DNA of 64,000 nt from Tateyamaria omphalii. Its GTDB lineage: Bacteria > Pseudomonadota > Alphaproteobacteria > Rhodobacterales > Rhodobacteraceae. The notes beneath the pieces were generated by a model. It was not told where the DNA came from, searched no databases, and saw only the letters and a list, made by a program, of their open reading frames with translations. Both the position numbers and the translations under genes were made by a program. Where the stretch lies: the NCBI RefSeq assembly GCF_014651375.1, contig NZ_BMWT01000001.1, forward strand, positions 372,001 to 436,000, read 5' to 3'. Below are positions 1-10,846 of the stretch, one piece after another; position 1 is the stretch's first letter, and every line of letters starts with the position of its first letter.

Positions 1-855
1 GATGTTCGTCCGTTCGTAAAAATCACAAACTACCTGAGAAGCGTTGGTCTTTCAGCGCCGCGCATCTATGGTAACGACGCCACGCACGGTTTCCTGCTTA
101 TCGAAGACCTGGGTGATGACTTGTTTGCCCGGCTGATCGCTGCGGACAAGGCCCGCGAAACGTCATTGTATGAAGCTGCGATTGACGTGCTGCTGCATTT
201 GCACAGCGCACAACCGCCAGATCTGGCACGTTATGATGCGCGGTTTATGACCGATGTCGCCTGTTTGAGTTTTGACTGGTACCAGCGCGGCGCCATTGGA
301 TCAATCGATGCAGACGCACGCGCCGCGTTCGATACAGCGATGTGCGCGGCCCTCGAACCTTTGGAATCTGAAGAACCCGTGCTGGTGCAACGGGACTACC
401 ACGCCGAAAACATGATCTGGCTGCCCGACCGTGAAGGCGTGAAACATATTGGCCTTCTGGATTATCAGGACGCGATGCTGGGCCATCCTGCCTATGATCT
501 GGTTTCGGTACTGCAAGACGCGCGCCGCGACGTGTCACCGGAAGTACAAAGCAGGATGTTGGACAGATATGTTACAGCGGCATCCGTCGACCCGACAGCT
601 TTCCATGATGCTTACGCCTTGCTGGGATTGCAACGTAACTTGCGTATTCTGGGCGTCTTTGCACGGCTTTCACTTGCCCGTGGCAAACCACACTATATTG
701 ATCTGATCCCACGGGTCTGGGGCCATATCGAAACCGGCCTGTCACACCCGATCGCGGGTGACTTGGCACCTATCATTCGGAAGGCATTGCCAGCGCCAAC
801 CCCCAACATCCTGCAAAGCCTCAAAGACCAATGTCAGACGATTCCCCAGCCGTGA
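1..855 (+). CDS. amgK: N-acetylmuramate/N-acetylglucosamine kinase AmgK (5'-truncated)
   Basis: This is an aminoglycoside-phosphotransferase-fold sugar kinase. The reading frame is open from the first base, so the start lies outside the window; 284 residues are visible. The text FLLIEDLGDDLF is the N-lobe hinge, and RDYHAENMIW followed by LLDYQDAMLGHPAYDL are the catalytic loop and the metal-binding aspartate. The family phosphorylates the anomeric position of MurNAc or GlcNAc in peptidoglycan recycling. The next gene, overlapping by 25 bases, encodes the matching uridylyltransferase MurU, which is what identifies AmgK rather than another APH-type kinase. The function is inferred from family and context. 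Confidence 0.88.
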   Translation, partial: DVRPFVKITNYLRSVGLSAPRIYGNDATHGFLLIEDLGDDLFARLIAADKARETSLYEAAIDVLLHLHSAQPPDLARYDARFMTDVACLSFDWYQRGAIGSIDADARAAFDTAMCAALEPLESEEPVLVQRDYHAENMIWLPDREGVKHIGLLDYQDAMLGHPAYDLVSVLQDARRDVSPEVQSRMLDRYVTAASVDPTAFHDAYALLGLQRNLRILGVFARLSLARGKPHYIDLIPRVWGHIETGLSHPIAGDLAPIIRKALPAPTPNILQSLKDQCQTIPQP

Positions 856-1523
856 TGATTTTTGCGGCCGGGTTTGGGACGCGAATGAAGCATCTGACCC
901 GGTCACAGCCCAAACCGATGATCTCCGTTGCGGGCAAGCCGTTGATTGATCATGCGCTCGATCTTGCGAACGCTGTCCAACCGCAACGGGTGGTCATCAA
1001 CCTTCACTATTTGCCGGCCGTATTGGAGGCGCATCTCGATGATCGACCCGTTACCACGTTGCGTGAACATCCCGACATACTTGAAACGGGTGGGGGATTG
1101 CGCAACGCCTTACCCCTCCTGAAGAGTAATCCTGTTCTGACGTTAAATCCCGACGCTGTATGGGCCGGGCCAAACCCATTGCGCTTGTTGCTGGACACCT
1201 GGGACCCGATAAGGATGGACGCACTTTTGACATGTGTGCCGCTCTCAAGGGTCCACGGCCGGGACAGCCGAGGAGATTTTCACCTGGACAAAGATGGCCG
1301 CCTACATCGCGGCGGTGACATGGTCTATGGTGGTGCGCAACTTATGAAGACAGAATTGCTGAACAATGTTGAGGACAATGCGTTTTCACTCAACGTTCCA
1401 TGGAGCATGATGGCAGAACGGGGACGCCTTTTTGGTTTGCCCTATCCAGGTCACTGGTGTGATGTGGGCCACCCCGCAGGGATAGTGATCGCTGAAAATA
1501 TGCTGCGGAACCACAATGTTTGA
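831..1523 (+). CDS. murU: N-acetylmuramate alpha-1-phosphate uridylyltransferase MurU
   Basis: This is a 230-residue sugar-1-phosphate nucleotidyltransferase. The N-terminus carries the family signature FAAGFGTRM followed by QPKPMISVAGKPL (about residues 10-37), which binds the nucleotide. MurU makes UDP-MurNAc from MurNAc-1-phosphate, bypassing MurA in cell-wall recycling; in other bacteria this route lowers fosfomycin sensitivity. The ATG start lies inside the end of amgK (25-base overlap), and the stop overlaps addB by 8 bases, so the three genes are probably translated from one message. GlmU-like or RfbA-like roles are less likely because of the AmgK partner and the short length. Confidence 0.9.
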   Translation: MSDDSPAVMIFAAGFGTRMKHLTRSQPKPMISVAGKPLIDHALDLANAVQPQRVVINLHYLPAVLEAHLDDRPVTTLREHPDILETGGGLRNALPLLKSNPVLTLNPDAVWAGPNPLRLLLDTWDPIRMDALLTCVPLSRVHGRDSRGDFHLDKDGRLHRGGDMVYGGAQLMKTELLNNVEDNAFSLNVPWSMMAERGRLFGLPYPGHWCDVGHPAGIVIAENMLRNHNV

Positions 1524-4467
1524 TCCGGTGGAGCCGTACCGACTGTTCGGATGCGCCCCCGGCGTCGACTTTCCCCGTGCCGTCATGCGTGGGCTCGAAG
1601 AGCGGTTGAATGATGCGCCGCCCGAAGCGTGGGCGCGCGTGACGTTGCTGGTCAACACAACACGGATGGCAAGACGTCTGCGCACGTTGTTTGATGAGGG
1701 GCCTGCGCGATTGCTGCCACGCATTCGCATGATCACCCAACTGGACGAGTTGTTGCCCGATACACCTTTGCCTGCCGCCGCTCCGCCTTTGCGACGCCGG
1801 CTTGAACTGGCGACGCTGATACAGAATCTGATCGAACACCAACCTGACCTTGCGCCCGACGCCGGACCCTTTGATCTTGCCGACAGTCTGGCCACCCTCA
1901 TGGACGAGATGCAGGGCGAAGGCGTAAGTGCCGCTGATATCGCGCGTCTGGATGTGTCGGATCAGTCTGGGCATTGGGCCCGGGCGCAACAGTTCATCGC
2001 CATTGCGCAGGACTACATCGACGCCAGCAGCAGCGCGCCAGACCCCGAAGCCCGACAGCGCAAAACGGTTCTCCGGTTGGCAGATCACTGGCGAAACGCA
2101 CCGCACGCCGATCCCATGATTGTTGTCGGTTCGACCGGTTCTCGTGGCACGACCCTGTTGCTCATGAAGGCCGTGGCCGCGCTTCCACAGGGCGCAGTTC
2201 TGTTGCCTGGTTTTGATGACCAAATGCCTGACGATGTCTGGAAGGCACTGGATCAAGACCAAACTGCCGAAGATCATCCGCAATTCCGCTTCCTGAAACT
2301 CTGCCGCGCGCTCGATCTGCATCCGTCGGACGTCAAGCCTTGGACGTTGTTGCCTCCTCCCTCGGCGTCTCGCAACGCGCTCGTGTCTTTGGCGCTGCGC
2401 CCAGCGCCGGTGACCGACGCATGGCGGGAGGAAGGGCCAAAACTGACCGAGCTTGGCCGCGCCACGGACGCTATCACGCTTGTCGAGGCGGACACCCCAC
2501 GCGCCGAAGCCATCGCCATCGCAATGCGCTTGCGTCAGGCGGCCGAAACTGGAGAAAAAGCGGCCCTCATAACACCAGATCGCATGCTGACGCGACAAGT
2601 TACCGCGGCACTGGACCGCTGGGACATTTTGCCAGATGACAGTGCCGGCACACCGCTACACCTGTCCCCGCCGGGACGGTTCTTGCGTCATGTCGCGGGT
2701 CTGTTCCAATCTCCATTGGACGCCGAAGCATTGCTGACCCTTCTTAAGCATCCGCTGTCGCATTCAGGCGCCGATCGAAACCTGCACCAGTTGAACACGC
2801 AAAGACTGGAACTGCGGATTCGAAAGGATGGGCTGCCCTATCCGAACGCAGACAGCTTGGTGCGCTGCGCTCTGAAAGCCGCCAAGCAAGTAGAAGAAAT
2901 CGAGCCTTGGGCGGCATGGATCAGCAACCTTCTATGCGCGCGAGACTCTAGCGGAACACAGACACTTGAGGCATGGGTTTCGCTGCATCGTACGCTTGCT
3001 GAAACGCTGGCACAGGGTCCAAACGGTGCAGATGCCGGCGAGCTTTGGCAAAAGAAAGCTGGTCAGGCAGCACGAAGCGTGATGGATGGTTTGGTCGAAC
3101 ACGCCAGCTTCGGCGGTGAAATGTCTGCCCGTGACTACGCCGGTTTGGTCGACACAGCCTTACGCCAAGGCGAGGATGTAAGGGATCGCGACATGCCTCA
3201 CCCGAACATCATGATTTGGGGCACGCTCGAAGCGCGCGTCCAAGGGGCTGACTTTGTCATTCTGGCGGGTTTGAACGATGGTACATGGCCCGAACCGCCG
3301 ACACCTGATCCGTGGCTGAACCGAAAGCTGCGTTTTGATGCGGGTCTGTTGCTGCCCGAACGGCGCATTGGCCTATCCGCACACGATTTTCAACAAGCGA
3401 TCGCAGCCCCAAGTGTTTGGCTGACCCGGTCCATCCGAACAGACGATGCGGAAACCGTCCCATCGCGCTGGGTGAACAGACTACGCAATCTTCTGCAAGG
3501 ATTGGCAGGACAAGGACAACCCGATCACTGGGACGCGATGAAATCCCGGGGCGCGCACTGGCTGGCCCTGTCTCGAGAGCTCGAAAAGACCGAAGAAACG
3601 CCAAAGGCACAGCGCCCCTCACCTTGCCCACCGGTGTCTGCCCGTCCTCGCCGATTCACCGTGACGGAAATCCAGACACTGATCCGCGATCCGTACGCCA
3701 TATACGCAAAGCATGTGCTGCGCCTGCGGGTGCTGCGGCCCTTGGTACAAACACCGGATGCGCTGTTGCGTGGCATTCTTTCCCATGACGTGATGGAACG
3801 CTTCGTGCGCGAGACTCTGACTGACAAAACGGCTTTGACCGTTGATGCGCTCATGGCACATGCCCGCGAAGTATTGAATCGGGACGTCCCTTGGCCTGCC
3901 GCCCGTGCGCTTTGGCTGGCACGGTTTGGGCGGGCAGCCGAATGGCTTGTTGAGACCGAGAGGGTGCGGCAGTCCATCGCAACGCCTACATTGTTCGAGA
4001 ATGAGGCGATTGGAAAACTCACCCTGCAAGCAATCAGGACCGAGTTGGAAGGGCGCGCGGATCGGATTGATATGGATGATACGGGGTCGGTCCTTTTGTA
4101 TGACTACAAAACCGGTGCGCCTCCGACAAAGGACCAGCAAAAGCATTTCGACAAGCAGTTGTTAATCGAAGCGGCAATGGTCGAGGAAGGCGGCTTCCAA
4201 TCGCTTGGCCCATGCCCCGTGAGGGCAGCGCAATTCATCGGGATGGGCAACAATCCCAAAACCGAAGACGCGCCACTGGATGTTGAGACACCACGCCAAA
4301 TCCTTGCCGAACTCGTCGGGCTATTGGGTGCGTATCTTGAGGGTGACAAAGGCTACACCTCGCGTCGCGCGCTCTACGAGGATCGCGAGGTACGCGACTA
4401 TGACCAACTCGCGCGCTTTGGTGAGTGGGATGTGACGCAAGAACCGGCACCAGAGGTGCTTACATGA
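1516..4467 (+). CDS. addB: Double-strand break repair protein AddB
   Basis: This 983-residue protein is the B subunit of the AddAB helicase-nuclease that resects DNA ends for RecA. The C-terminal PD-(D/E)XK nuclease is visible as ELEGRADRIDMDD and LLYDYKTGAPP (about residues 845-872). The N-terminus has FGCAPGVDFPRAVMRGL where Bacillus AddB has a Walker A motif, so this subunit appears to lack ATP binding; I also do not see the cysteine cluster that holds the iron-sulfur centre in the Bacillus enzyme. Both features fit my recollection of the alphaproteobacterial AddB type. The stop overlaps the addA start in ATGA, indicating coupled translation. Confidence 0.95.
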   Translation: MFDPVEPYRLFGCAPGVDFPRAVMRGLEERLNDAPPEAWARVTLLVNTTRMARRLRTLFDEGPARLLPRIRMITQLDELLPDTPLPAAAPPLRRRLELATLIQNLIEHQPDLAPDAGPFDLADSLATLMDEMQGEGVSAADIARLDVSDQSGHWARAQQFIAIAQDYIDASSSAPDPEARQRKTVLRLADHWRNAPHADPMIVVGSTGSRGTTLLLMKAVAALPQGAVLLPGFDDQMPDDVWKALDQDQTAEDHPQFRFLKLCRALDLHPSDVKPWTLLPPPSASRNALVSLALRPAPVTDAWREEGPKLTELGRATDAITLVEADTPRAEAIAIAMRLRQAAETGEKAALITPDRMLTRQVTAALDRWDILPDDSAGTPLHLSPPGRFLRHVAGLFQSPLDAEALLTLLKHPLSHSGADRNLHQLNTQRLELRIRKDGLPYPNADSLVRCALKAAKQVEEIEPWAAWISNLLCARDSSGTQTLEAWVSLHRTLAETLAQGPNGADAGELWQKKAGQAARSVMDGLVEHASFGGEMSARDYAGLVDTALRQGEDVRDRDMPHPNIMIWGTLEARVQGADFVILAGLNDGTWPEPPTPDPWLNRKLRFDAGLLLPERRIGLSAHDFQQAIAAPSVWLTRSIRTDDAETVPSRWVNRLRNLLQGLAGQGQPDHWDAMKSRGAHWLALSRELEKTEETPKAQRPSPCPPVSARPRRFTVTEIQTLIRDPYAIYAKHVLRLRVLRPLVQTPDALLRGILSHDVMERFVRETLTDKTALTVDALMAHAREVLNRDVPWPAARALWLARFGRAAEWLVETERVRQSIATPTLFENEAIGKLTLQAIRTELEGRADRIDMDDTGSVLLYDYKTGAPPTKDQQKHFDKQLLIEAAMVEEGGFQSLGPCPVRAAQFIGMGNNPKTEDAPLDVETPRQILAELVGLLGAYLEGDKGYTSRRALYEDREVRDYDQLARFGEWDVTQEPAPEVLT

Positions 4468-7400
4468 CGGCAATGGCAAACGAAGCCACCCGCCGTCAGC
4501 AGGAAGCGGCACAGCCCATGCAATCCACATGGCTGTCGGCCAATGCGGGATCGGGCAAGACGCGCGTTTTGACCGACCGCGTCGCGCGCTTGTTGCTGGA
4601 AGACGTGAAGCCGCAGAACATCTTGTGTTTGACGTACACCAAGGCGGCCGCATCCGAGATGCAGAACCGGTTGTTTCAGCGTTTGGGTGCGTGGGCCATG
4701 CTGGACGACAAGGCGTTACGATCGGAGTTGGCAGAGTTGGGTTTGGCGCACATCCCCAATGCGCAAGAGTTGAGCCACGCACGTACCCTTTTCGCAATGG
4801 CAATCGAAACACCCGGTGGGTTGAAAATTCAGACGATTCACTCGTTCTGTGCGTCTCTACTAAGGCGCTTTCCGCTCGAAGCAGGGGTGAGCCCGCAATT
4901 CACAGAGATTGAAGATCGCGCCGCTGACCTTTTACGAGCGGAGCTTGTGGATCAGATGGCCGATGGTGAAGACGCTGACCTGCTTGTCCGGCTGGCCGCA
5001 CAGTACAAGGGTGAAGATTTTCTTTCGCTCACCAAGGAAATCGCAGGCAAGGCGGCGAAGTTCGACGATCTTACGACTGGGGAAACGCTTTCTTTGCTTG
5101 GACAACCCGGTGATCTGACACGCGACAGTATTGTCGATGCCACATTTGCCCCCGGCGATTGGGAGATGTTGCAGGACCTGTTGCCGATTCTGGCAACGCA
5201 AGGTGTGACTGACCAAGCTGTTGGTGAAACGTTGAAGGAAATTGTTGCCCTCGACACCGAAAGCCTTTCGATTGCGGAGGCTGCGTTTCTGACCCAAGCC
5301 GGAACCCGAAAGAAACGCTTTCCCACGAAGTCGACACAACAACGGGCCGCACATCTTCTGCCGCAGCTTGAGGCCCTGATTGAACGGGTCGAAGCGGCCC
5401 GCGAGGCGCGCCTGGCCCTTGATGCGACTGAACACACCGTCGCCCTGCACCAGTTCGCTCGGCGATTTTCCCAACGCTACAGCGATGCAAAACAGCGCCG
5501 CGGCTGGTTGGATTTCGATGATCTGATCCAGAAAGCGCAGCAACTGCTGAGCGACGACAGGGTGGCAGCGTGGGTTCTGTATCGGCTCGACGGCGGTATC
5601 GATCACATCCTCGTGGACGAGGCACAGGATACCAGTCCGACGCAATGGGACGTGATCCGGCGACTTGCGGAAGAGTTTTCGAGCGGCGAGGGTGCGCGGG
5701 CAGATGTGACCCGCACGATCTTTGTTGTGGGGGACAAGAAGCAATCAATCTATTCCTTCCAAGGCGCTGACCCGCGCGAGTTTGACCGGATGCAATCAGA
5801 ATTCGGCTCCAAACTGGCGGAATCGGATCAGAAACTGTGGGGTAGAAGCCTCGATTTTTCGTTCCGGTCATCGCCTGCGATCCTGGATTTGGTTGACAAG
5901 GTCTTTGAAACCGAAAAGGGTGCCGGTTTCGGCGATGGTCAGCATATTGCTTTCAGCGCTGATCTGCCTGGGCGCGTCGACTTGTGGCCCTTGGTACCAA
6001 AACCGGAAAAGACATCAGAACGGGAATGGTATGATCCCGTGGACCGGCGCAGCCCCGAACACCAGTTTCGAACGCTGGCGATGGCAGTCGCTGGGCAAAT
6101 CAAGCAAATGCTGAATGAAGGCACGTTGATTCCGGACAAAGGCGGGCCAAGGCCAGTGCAGCCACGGGATTTTCTGATCCTTGTTCAACGACGTGGCGGC
6201 ATCTTTCCCGATATCATCCGCGCGTGCAAAGAACTTGAGCTCCCCATCGCCGGAGCGGATCGCCTCAAGGTAGGGGCGGAAACCGCTGTGCGTGACCTTG
6301 GCGCACTTCTGTCGTTTCTTGCTACACCAGAGGACAGCTTGTCTCTGGCGACTGCACTCCGATCCCCTCTATTCGGGTGGTCCGAGCAAGATCTGTACAC
6401 CCTCGCGCATCACCGAACCGAGGATGAATTATGGCGCAGTTTGCGCACAAAAACTGACGCCTACCCCGAAACGGTTTCGGTTCTGAGGGACTTGCGCGAC
6501 AATGTCGACTTTTTGCGTCCGTATGATCTGATCGAACGGATGCTGACCCGGCATCGTGGGCGTCAGCGGATGCTAGCACGGCTTGGTACTGAAGCTGAGG
6601 ATGGGATAAATGCGCTTCTGTCTCAGGCGCTATCCTACGAACGCAGCGAAGTGCCCAGCCTGACCGGCTTCCTGACCTGGATGGAAACAGACGACCTTGA
6701 GGTCAAACGTCAGATCGACAGCGCATCGAACCAGATCAGAGTGATGACGGTGCACGGATCAAAGGGCCTTGAAGCCCCTATCGTGATCCTTCCCGAATGC
6801 GGAAAACGCGACTTTCAAGTCCGCAACACTGTCATCGACATCGATGGCACGCCGGTTTGGAAGATGCCATCGGCCATGCTGCCGGCACGGATGATAACCC
6901 GACTGGACGATATGAAGGCCGCTCAACGGAAAGAATCGCTGAGATTGCTTTATGTAGCTCTAACACGAGCAGAAAAGTGGTTGATCGTGGGCGCATCCGG
7001 TGAGCTCGAAAGAAACGGTGATGATTGGCATCAACGTGTTCAGGCTGGCATGGAGGCAAACAAAGCAGCGCCGCTGGACACACCGGTGGGTTCGGGTTTG
7101 CGTTTGCAACATGGTGATTGGGCGTTTTCGGCCAAGGGCACGGACGGGACAGAAACCGAAGTCGCTACGCCCCTTCCGGGCATTTTCAAGTCCATAGCGC
7201 CGAGTCCAACCACTCTGCAGGAAACGTTGTCGCCCTCAGACTTGGGTGGTGCCAAAGCATTGCCGGGAGACGGGGTTGACGAAAACACTGCGAAAGCCTT
7301 CGGAACACTGGTCCACGCGCTTCTTGAGTCAACGGAGACAGGTGCGCGCGCATTGCACGAAGCTGACCTGCAAGATGACCTAAAGGCACAAGCAGTTGCG

Positions 7401-7784
7401 CAAGCACGCCGCATTCAAGCTGATCCTGCACTTTCATGGATTTTCGCTGAGAACATACTGGCCGAGGTACCGATAACGGCGCAGCTTGGTACACGCCGAA
7501 TGCACGGAACGATCGACCGACTGCACTTAAATGCCAAGACGGTGCACATAGTGGATTTTAAGACAAATCGAGTCGTGCCGGAAAAGCCGGAACAAACGCC
7601 GGAAGGTGTTTTGCGCCAGATGGGTGCCTATGCCCATGCAATGGCTCAGATTTATCCGGATCGCGAAGTGGAATTAAGCATTCTATGGACACATACAGGG
7701 GTGCTGATGGCCATTCCGCACGATATCGTGACGTCCGCGCTGGAAAGCACGCCATATCTTGACGATGTTGTGGGGGGTACCTAG
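4464..7784 (+). CDS. addA: Double-strand break repair helicase AddA
   Basis: This is the 1106-residue UvrD-type helicase and nuclease subunit of AddAB. Walker A (ANAGSGKT) is at residues 26-33, Walker B is [12 protein letters not shown], and a later helicase motif is [12 protein letters not shown]. The C-terminal nuclease shows GTIDRL followed by VDFKTNR. The start was set at the ATG inside the addB stop (ATGA overlap) rather than an upstream in-frame codon, because the leader residues before it are encoded inside addB. The complex unwinds and degrades broken DNA ends until a recombination signal is met. Thioredoxin follows 38 bases downstream. Confidence 0.96.
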   Translation: MTAMANEATRRQQEAAQPMQSTWLSANAGSGKTRVLTDRVARLLLEDVKPQNILCLTYTKAAASEMQNRLFQRLGAWAMLDDKALRSELAELGLAHIPNAQELSHARTLFAMAIETPGGLKIQTIHSFCASLLRRFPLEAGVSPQFTEIEDRAADLLRAELVDQMADGEDADLLVRLAAQYKGEDFLSLTKEIAGKAAKFDDLTTGETLSLLGQPGDLTRDSIVDATFAPGDWEMLQDLLPILATQGVTDQAVGETLKEIVALDTESLSIAEAAFLTQAGTRKKRFPTKSTQQRAAHLLPQLEALIERVEAAREARLALDATEHTVALHQFARRFSQRYSDAKQRRGWLDFDDLIQKAQQLLSDDRVAAWVLYRLDGGIDHILVDEAQDTSPTQWDVIRRLAEEFSSGEGARADVTRTIFVVGDKKQSIYSFQGADPREFDRMQSEFGSKLAESDQKLWGRSLDFSFRSSPAILDLVDKVFETEKGAGFGDGQHIAFSADLPGRVDLWPLVPKPEKTSEREWYDPVDRRSPEHQFRTLAMAVAGQIKQMLNEGTLIPDKGGPRPVQPRDFLILVQRRGGIFPDIIRACKELELPIAGADRLKVGAETAVRDLGALLSFLATPEDSLSLATALRSPLFGWSEQDLYTLAHHRTEDELWRSLRTKTDAYPETVSVLRDLRDNVDFLRPYDLIERMLTRHRGRQRMLARLGTEAEDGINALLSQALSYERSEVPSLTGFLTWMETDDLEVKRQIDSASNQIRVMTVHGSKGLEAPIVILPECGKRDFQVRNTVIDIDGTPVWKMPSAMLPARMITRLDDMKAAQRKESLRLLYVALTRAEKWLIVGASGELERNGDDWHQRVQAGMEANKAAPLDTPVGSGLRLQHGDWAFSAKGTDGTETEVATPLPGIFKSIAPSPTTLQETLSPSDLGGAKALPGDGVDENTAKAFGTLVHALLESTETGARALHEADLQDDLKAQAVAQARRIQADPALSWIFAENILAEVPITAQLGTRRMHGTIDRLHLNAKTVHIVDFKTNRVVPEKPEQTPEGVLRQMGAYAHAMAQIYPDREVELSILWTHTGVLMAIPHDIVTSALESTPYLDDVVGGT

Positions 7785-7822
7785 GTTGCCAGCCTACGCT
7801 TGAGCCTGGCAGGAGAACTCAC

Positions 7823-8143
7823 ATGGCAACCGTGGCAGTCACCGACGCGACTTTCGACGCCGAAGTTAAAAATTCCGATGTCCCCGTAGTGGTGGACTTT
7901 TGGGCCGAATGGTGCGGTCCATGCAAACAGATTGGCCCGGCTCTTGAGGAGCTTTCGGCCGAAATGGCAGGCAAAATCAAGATTGCCAAAGTGAACGTGG
8001 ACGAAAACCCGAATTCCCCCGCTCAGATGGGTGTGCGCGGTATTCCGGCCTTGTTCATCTTCAAAAACGGCGAAGTGATCTCGAACCGCGCAGGCGCTGC
8101 TCCGAAAGCCGCTCTGCAAAGCTGGATCGAAGAAAGCATCTGA
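7823..8143 (+). CDS. trxA: Thioredoxin 1
   Basis: This is a 106-residue classical cytoplasmic thioredoxin. The redox motif WCGPCK has its cysteines at residues 31 and 34, and the cis-proline segment is [13 protein letters not shown]. It reduces disulfides in enzymes such as ribonucleotide reductase and, in the same window, could serve a methionine sulfoxide reductase family, although the MsrA here is periplasmic. A good ribosome-binding site (GGAG) precedes the ATG. It is the last gene of the amgK-murU-addBA-trxA run and is closed by a hairpin terminator. Confidence 0.97.
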   Translation: MATVAVTDATFDAEVKNSDVPVVVDFWAEWCGPCKQIGPALEELSAEMAGKIKIAKVNVDENPNSPAQMGVRGIPALFIFKNGEVISNRAGAAPKAALQSWIEESI

Positions 8144-8167
8144 GCCAAACGACATTTTGACGTTGCA

Positions 8168-8194
8168 AACGGTCCCGCATGCGGGGCCGTTTTT
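8168..8194 (+). terminator. Intrinsic terminator after trxA
   Basis: AACGGTCCCGC and GCGGGGCCGTT pair as an 11-base stem with one G-U pair around a very short AT-centred loop, followed by a run of five T. It lies 24 bases after the trxA stop. Its T run touches the stop codon of the convergent kinase gene. Confidence 0.85.
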
Positions 8195-9164
8195 ATGTTG
8201 TACCACACGCCGATCTGGCCAGCGCAGTGATGTTTTCCAATCGGATACTTTGCCGCCAACTGCGATTGTCTGGATCCACTGGGATCGCCCGCCAGTCATT
8301 CAAAAGCTGCACGTAGGGCAAAAACCGCACTGCGGGATCGTCGCGACCGAGGACAGTGTAACCATCAAAAAAAGCGTCGAGCGTATCCTGCGATAACAGG
8401 TTTCCGTTCGGAAGTGGCTGAAACAGTTCTGCGTAGTCCATGAGAAACCGCACAATATCAAATCCCACCGGCGCCGAGCTGTGTGGCTTGAAATCCAGTC
8501 CTGTTTCGCCATTTGGACCAAGAAGGATGTTCCGAATGTTGAAATCACCATGCTTTGTCGCGGACAGGGTTTGCTGCCCCTCGGCCGCTTTCGCAAGCCT
8601 TGGTATTTCCTCGCAACACGCGATGAAGAGCTCAGGTTCTGCAACATGTGCAGGAACGTCCCTTATCTTTTGTAAAACGCGTTCGACATGCTCAACCATG
8701 AACCGAGGTTGATATGTCCGTACTTCGAGCGAGCCGCTGGAATGAAAGGCCGACAGCCATGCACCGGCGCGCTTCAGCATGGGACCATGTGCCCGGCCTT
8801 TGTTCAGGTGATCTTCAAATGTCCGTCCGGTTGCTTCGGTCATCACAATGAAATCACCGCTTTCGCTAGAAAAAAGAACCTCTGGCGCATGTGCTTTGTC
8901 ATGATCGCGTAGACGCAGATGTGCGTCGCGCAGCGCATCCACCGTTTCTGTAAGTGACTTACCCGATGACGCCAGGGTGACCTGCTTGATGATCAAGACC
9001 GGTGTACCCTTCATCCGCAAGACAATATGGCTGCGGCTGGGTTCGTCCTTTTGCCAAATCAACTTGTGGCGATACGCATCCGGATCCAATCCAAGTGTCG
9101 GCGCAACCAGGCGCCAACGCTCCAATGCCTGCTTCACTCTTGGATCTGCCTGACCGAAAACCAT
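8193..9164 (-). CDS. APH-family phosphotransferase of unknown substrate
   Basis: This protein of about 323 residues has the aminoglycoside phosphotransferase/choline kinase fold. The catalytic loop is KHGDFNIRNILL and the metal-binding aspartate is in GLDFKP. The N-lobe has a lysine-like site in PVLIIKQ. No substrate can be named from sequence; the fold also covers thiamine, choline and homoserine kinases. I chose the ATG beginning MVFGQADPRV; a GTG nine codons upstream (ending at 9191) is also possible, and neither has a clear ribosome-binding site. The gene is divergent from hslV and converges on trxA, so it is probably a single-gene unit. Confidence 0.75.
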   Translation of the reverse strand: MVFGQADPRVKQALERWRLVAPTLGLDPDAYRHKLIWQKDEPSRSHIVLRMKGTPVLIIKQVTLASSGKSLTETVDALRDAHLRLRDHDKAHAPEVLFSSESGDFIVMTEATGRTFEDHLNKGRAHGPMLKRAGAWLSAFHSSGSLEVRTYQPRFMVEHVERVLQKIRDVPAHVAEPELFIACCEEIPRLAKAAEGQQTLSATKHGDFNIRNILLGPNGETGLDFKPHSSAPVGFDIVRFLMDYAELFQPLPNGNLLSQDTLDAFFDGYTVLGRDDPAVRFLPYVQLLNDWRAIPVDPDNRSWRQSIRLENITALARSACGTT

Positions 9165-9248
9165 GATCCGACAAGACCACAACGTGTGCACGGATTGAAG
9201 CCACCCGATGAACGTCGCATATAAGGCGCAACATCAAGGAGATGTCAT

Positions 9249-9806
9249 ATGGCCAATTCTGAATTTCCCGGATGGCACGGGACTACGATCATCGGTGTGA
9301 AGAAGGGCGGCGAAGTCGTCATTGCCGGGGATGGTCAGGTGTCTCTTGGGCAGACGGTCATCAAGGGGACCGCACGCAAGGTGCGGCGACTAAGCCCCGG
9401 TGGCTATGAGGTCGTCGCCGGTTTCGCTGGATCGACAGCAGACGCTTTTACTCTGCTCGAGCGGCTGGAAAGCAAACTGGAAGCCACGCCCGGCCAACTG
9501 GCTCGCGCAAGCGTTGAGCTGGCCAAGGATTGGCGCACTGACAAGTATCTTCAAAAGCTTGAGGCGATGCTTATCGTGTCGGATGGGGTGGATATGTTCG
9601 TGATCACCGGCGCAGGTGATGTGCTTGAACCCGAGCACGATGTAACGGCGATCGGATCTGGCGGAAACTACGCCCTTGCTGCAGCAAGGGGCATGATGGA
9701 CAGCGACCGGACGGCCGAAACCGTGGCACGCGATGCGATGCAAATCGCGGCTGATATCTGCGTTTACACCAACGGCAACCTGACAGTGGAGACGATCAGC
9801 AAATGA
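9249..9806 (+). CDS. hslV: ATP-dependent protease peptidase subunit HslV
   Basis: This is a 185-residue threonine peptidase of the bacterial proteasome-like HslVU (ClpQY) complex. The sequence WHGTTIIGV places the catalytic threonine at residue 12 after an 11-residue propeptide, a longer leader than in Escherichia coli. The motif [11 protein letters not shown] and the glycine-rich region [10 protein letters not shown] are family-typical. An AAGGAG ribosome-binding site lies 8 bases before the ATG. The partner hslU is not adjacent but 1.65 kb downstream, beyond an aldo/keto reductase and a DM13 gene. Confidence 0.97.
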   Translation: MANSEFPGWHGTTIIGVKKGGEVVIAGDGQVSLGQTVIKGTARKVRRLSPGGYEVVAGFAGSTADAFTLLERLESKLEATPGQLARASVELAKDWRTDKYLQKLEAMLIVSDGVDMFVITGAGDVLEPEHDVTAIGSGGNYALAAARGMMDSDRTAETVARDAMQIAADICVYTNGNLTVETISK

Positions 9807-10840
9807 CCGAGATGACATATACGCGTCTGGGCAACAGTGGTTTGATTGTGAGCCGCATGTGCTTTGGTACCATGACCTTCAACCACGGGTCGGACTGGAT
9901 TCCCGGTGTTGCCAAGGTCGGTCAGGATGCCGCGAATAAAATGGTGAGCCGCGCCCTGGATGCCGGCGTGAACTTCTTTGACACAGCCGATGGATATTCG
10001 AGTGGTGAATCGGAAGACATCCTTGGGAAAGCGCTAGGAAATCGCCGGAACGAGGCAGTGATTTGCACGAAACTTGGCTTTCGTCAGACAGATCAGGTGG
10101 GCGATGCCGGTCTGAACCGCAGCCATGTTCTTAAACAGATCAACGGCAGCCTAGACCGTATGGGGATTGATCACATCGATCTTTTGGTGCTGCACAAAAC
10201 CGACTTCACAACGCCGATGGAAGAAACGCTGGCCGCACTCCAAACCGCAATTGAAGCAGGCAAGGTGCGCTATGTCGGCGTGTCGAACTGGCCCGCATGG
10301 CACATGGCCCGTGCCGTGCAGTACCAGCGCGACCACAGGATGACGCCCTTCGTCGCCGGACAATATCTGTACAATCTTGTAGCACGGGATATCGAACTCG
10401 ATGTCTTGCCCATGATGGCGGAGATGGGCGGCGGGCTTATGGCCTGGTCACCTCTGGCCGGAGGTTTGTTGTCCGGCAAGTATGACCCGGAGAAACTTGA
10501 GGAGGGCGACGGACGGTTGAGTGAAGGCGGCGATTTCCTTGGCATCGACACCAGAACCGCCCGCACAATGATTGAAACGCTTGCCGGTATTGCAAAGACT
10601 CACAATGTGCATCCAGCGACTGTAGCCTTGGCTTGGTTGTTGGCCCAAGACCGCAGCCACAGCGTGATCTTTGGTGCATCGAAGATGAGACATTTGGATG
10701 CAGCCCTCGCCGCACCAAAATTGAAGCTAGCTGATGAAGAGCTGGCCAAGTTGGCCGACATTGCGCCCCCAGCGAAACGCTATCCGCACTGGTTCGATAC
10801 GATGATGACAGATGAGCTGAACACTAGAATTCTGTCATGA
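9803..10840 (+). CDS. Aldo/keto reductase
   Basis: This is a 345-residue NADPH-dependent oxidoreductase of the aldo/keto reductase superfamily. Visible features are the beta-barrel start [21 protein letters not shown], the catalytic aspartate/tyrosine segment [15 protein letters not shown], the lysine in VICTKLGF, the histidine in LLVLHKTD, and the C-terminal cofactor loop SVIFGASK. It is close to the YajO/voltage-channel beta-subunit-like branch, but no specific substrate can be given. The start overlaps the hslV stop by 4 bases, so the two are co-translated. A strong hairpin follows the stop. Confidence 0.9.
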   Translation: MTEMTYTRLGNSGLIVSRMCFGTMTFNHGSDWIPGVAKVGQDAANKMVSRALDAGVNFFDTADGYSSGESEDILGKALGNRRNEAVICTKLGFRQTDQVGDAGLNRSHVLKQINGSLDRMGIDHIDLLVLHKTDFTTPMEETLAALQTAIEAGKVRYVGVSNWPAWHMARAVQYQRDHRMTPFVAGQYLYNLVARDIELDVLPMMAEMGGGLMAWSPLAGGLLSGKYDPEKLEEGDGRLSEGGDFLGIDTRTARTMIETLAGIAKTHNVHPATVALAWLLAQDRSHSVIFGASKMRHLDAALAAPKLKLADEELAKLADIAPPAKRYPHWFDTMMTDELNTRILS

Positions 10841-10846
10841 ATGAAA

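Noticed and set aside
1390-2598. A 402-codon open frame on the minus strand inside addB
   Set aside because: It lies wholly opposite a well-supported gene, has no family-like motif and reads as the shadow frame expected in GC-rich coding DNA.
4932-5871. Long minus-strand frames opposite addA
   Set aside because: No recognisable domain; addA is intact with all helicase motifs on the plus strand.
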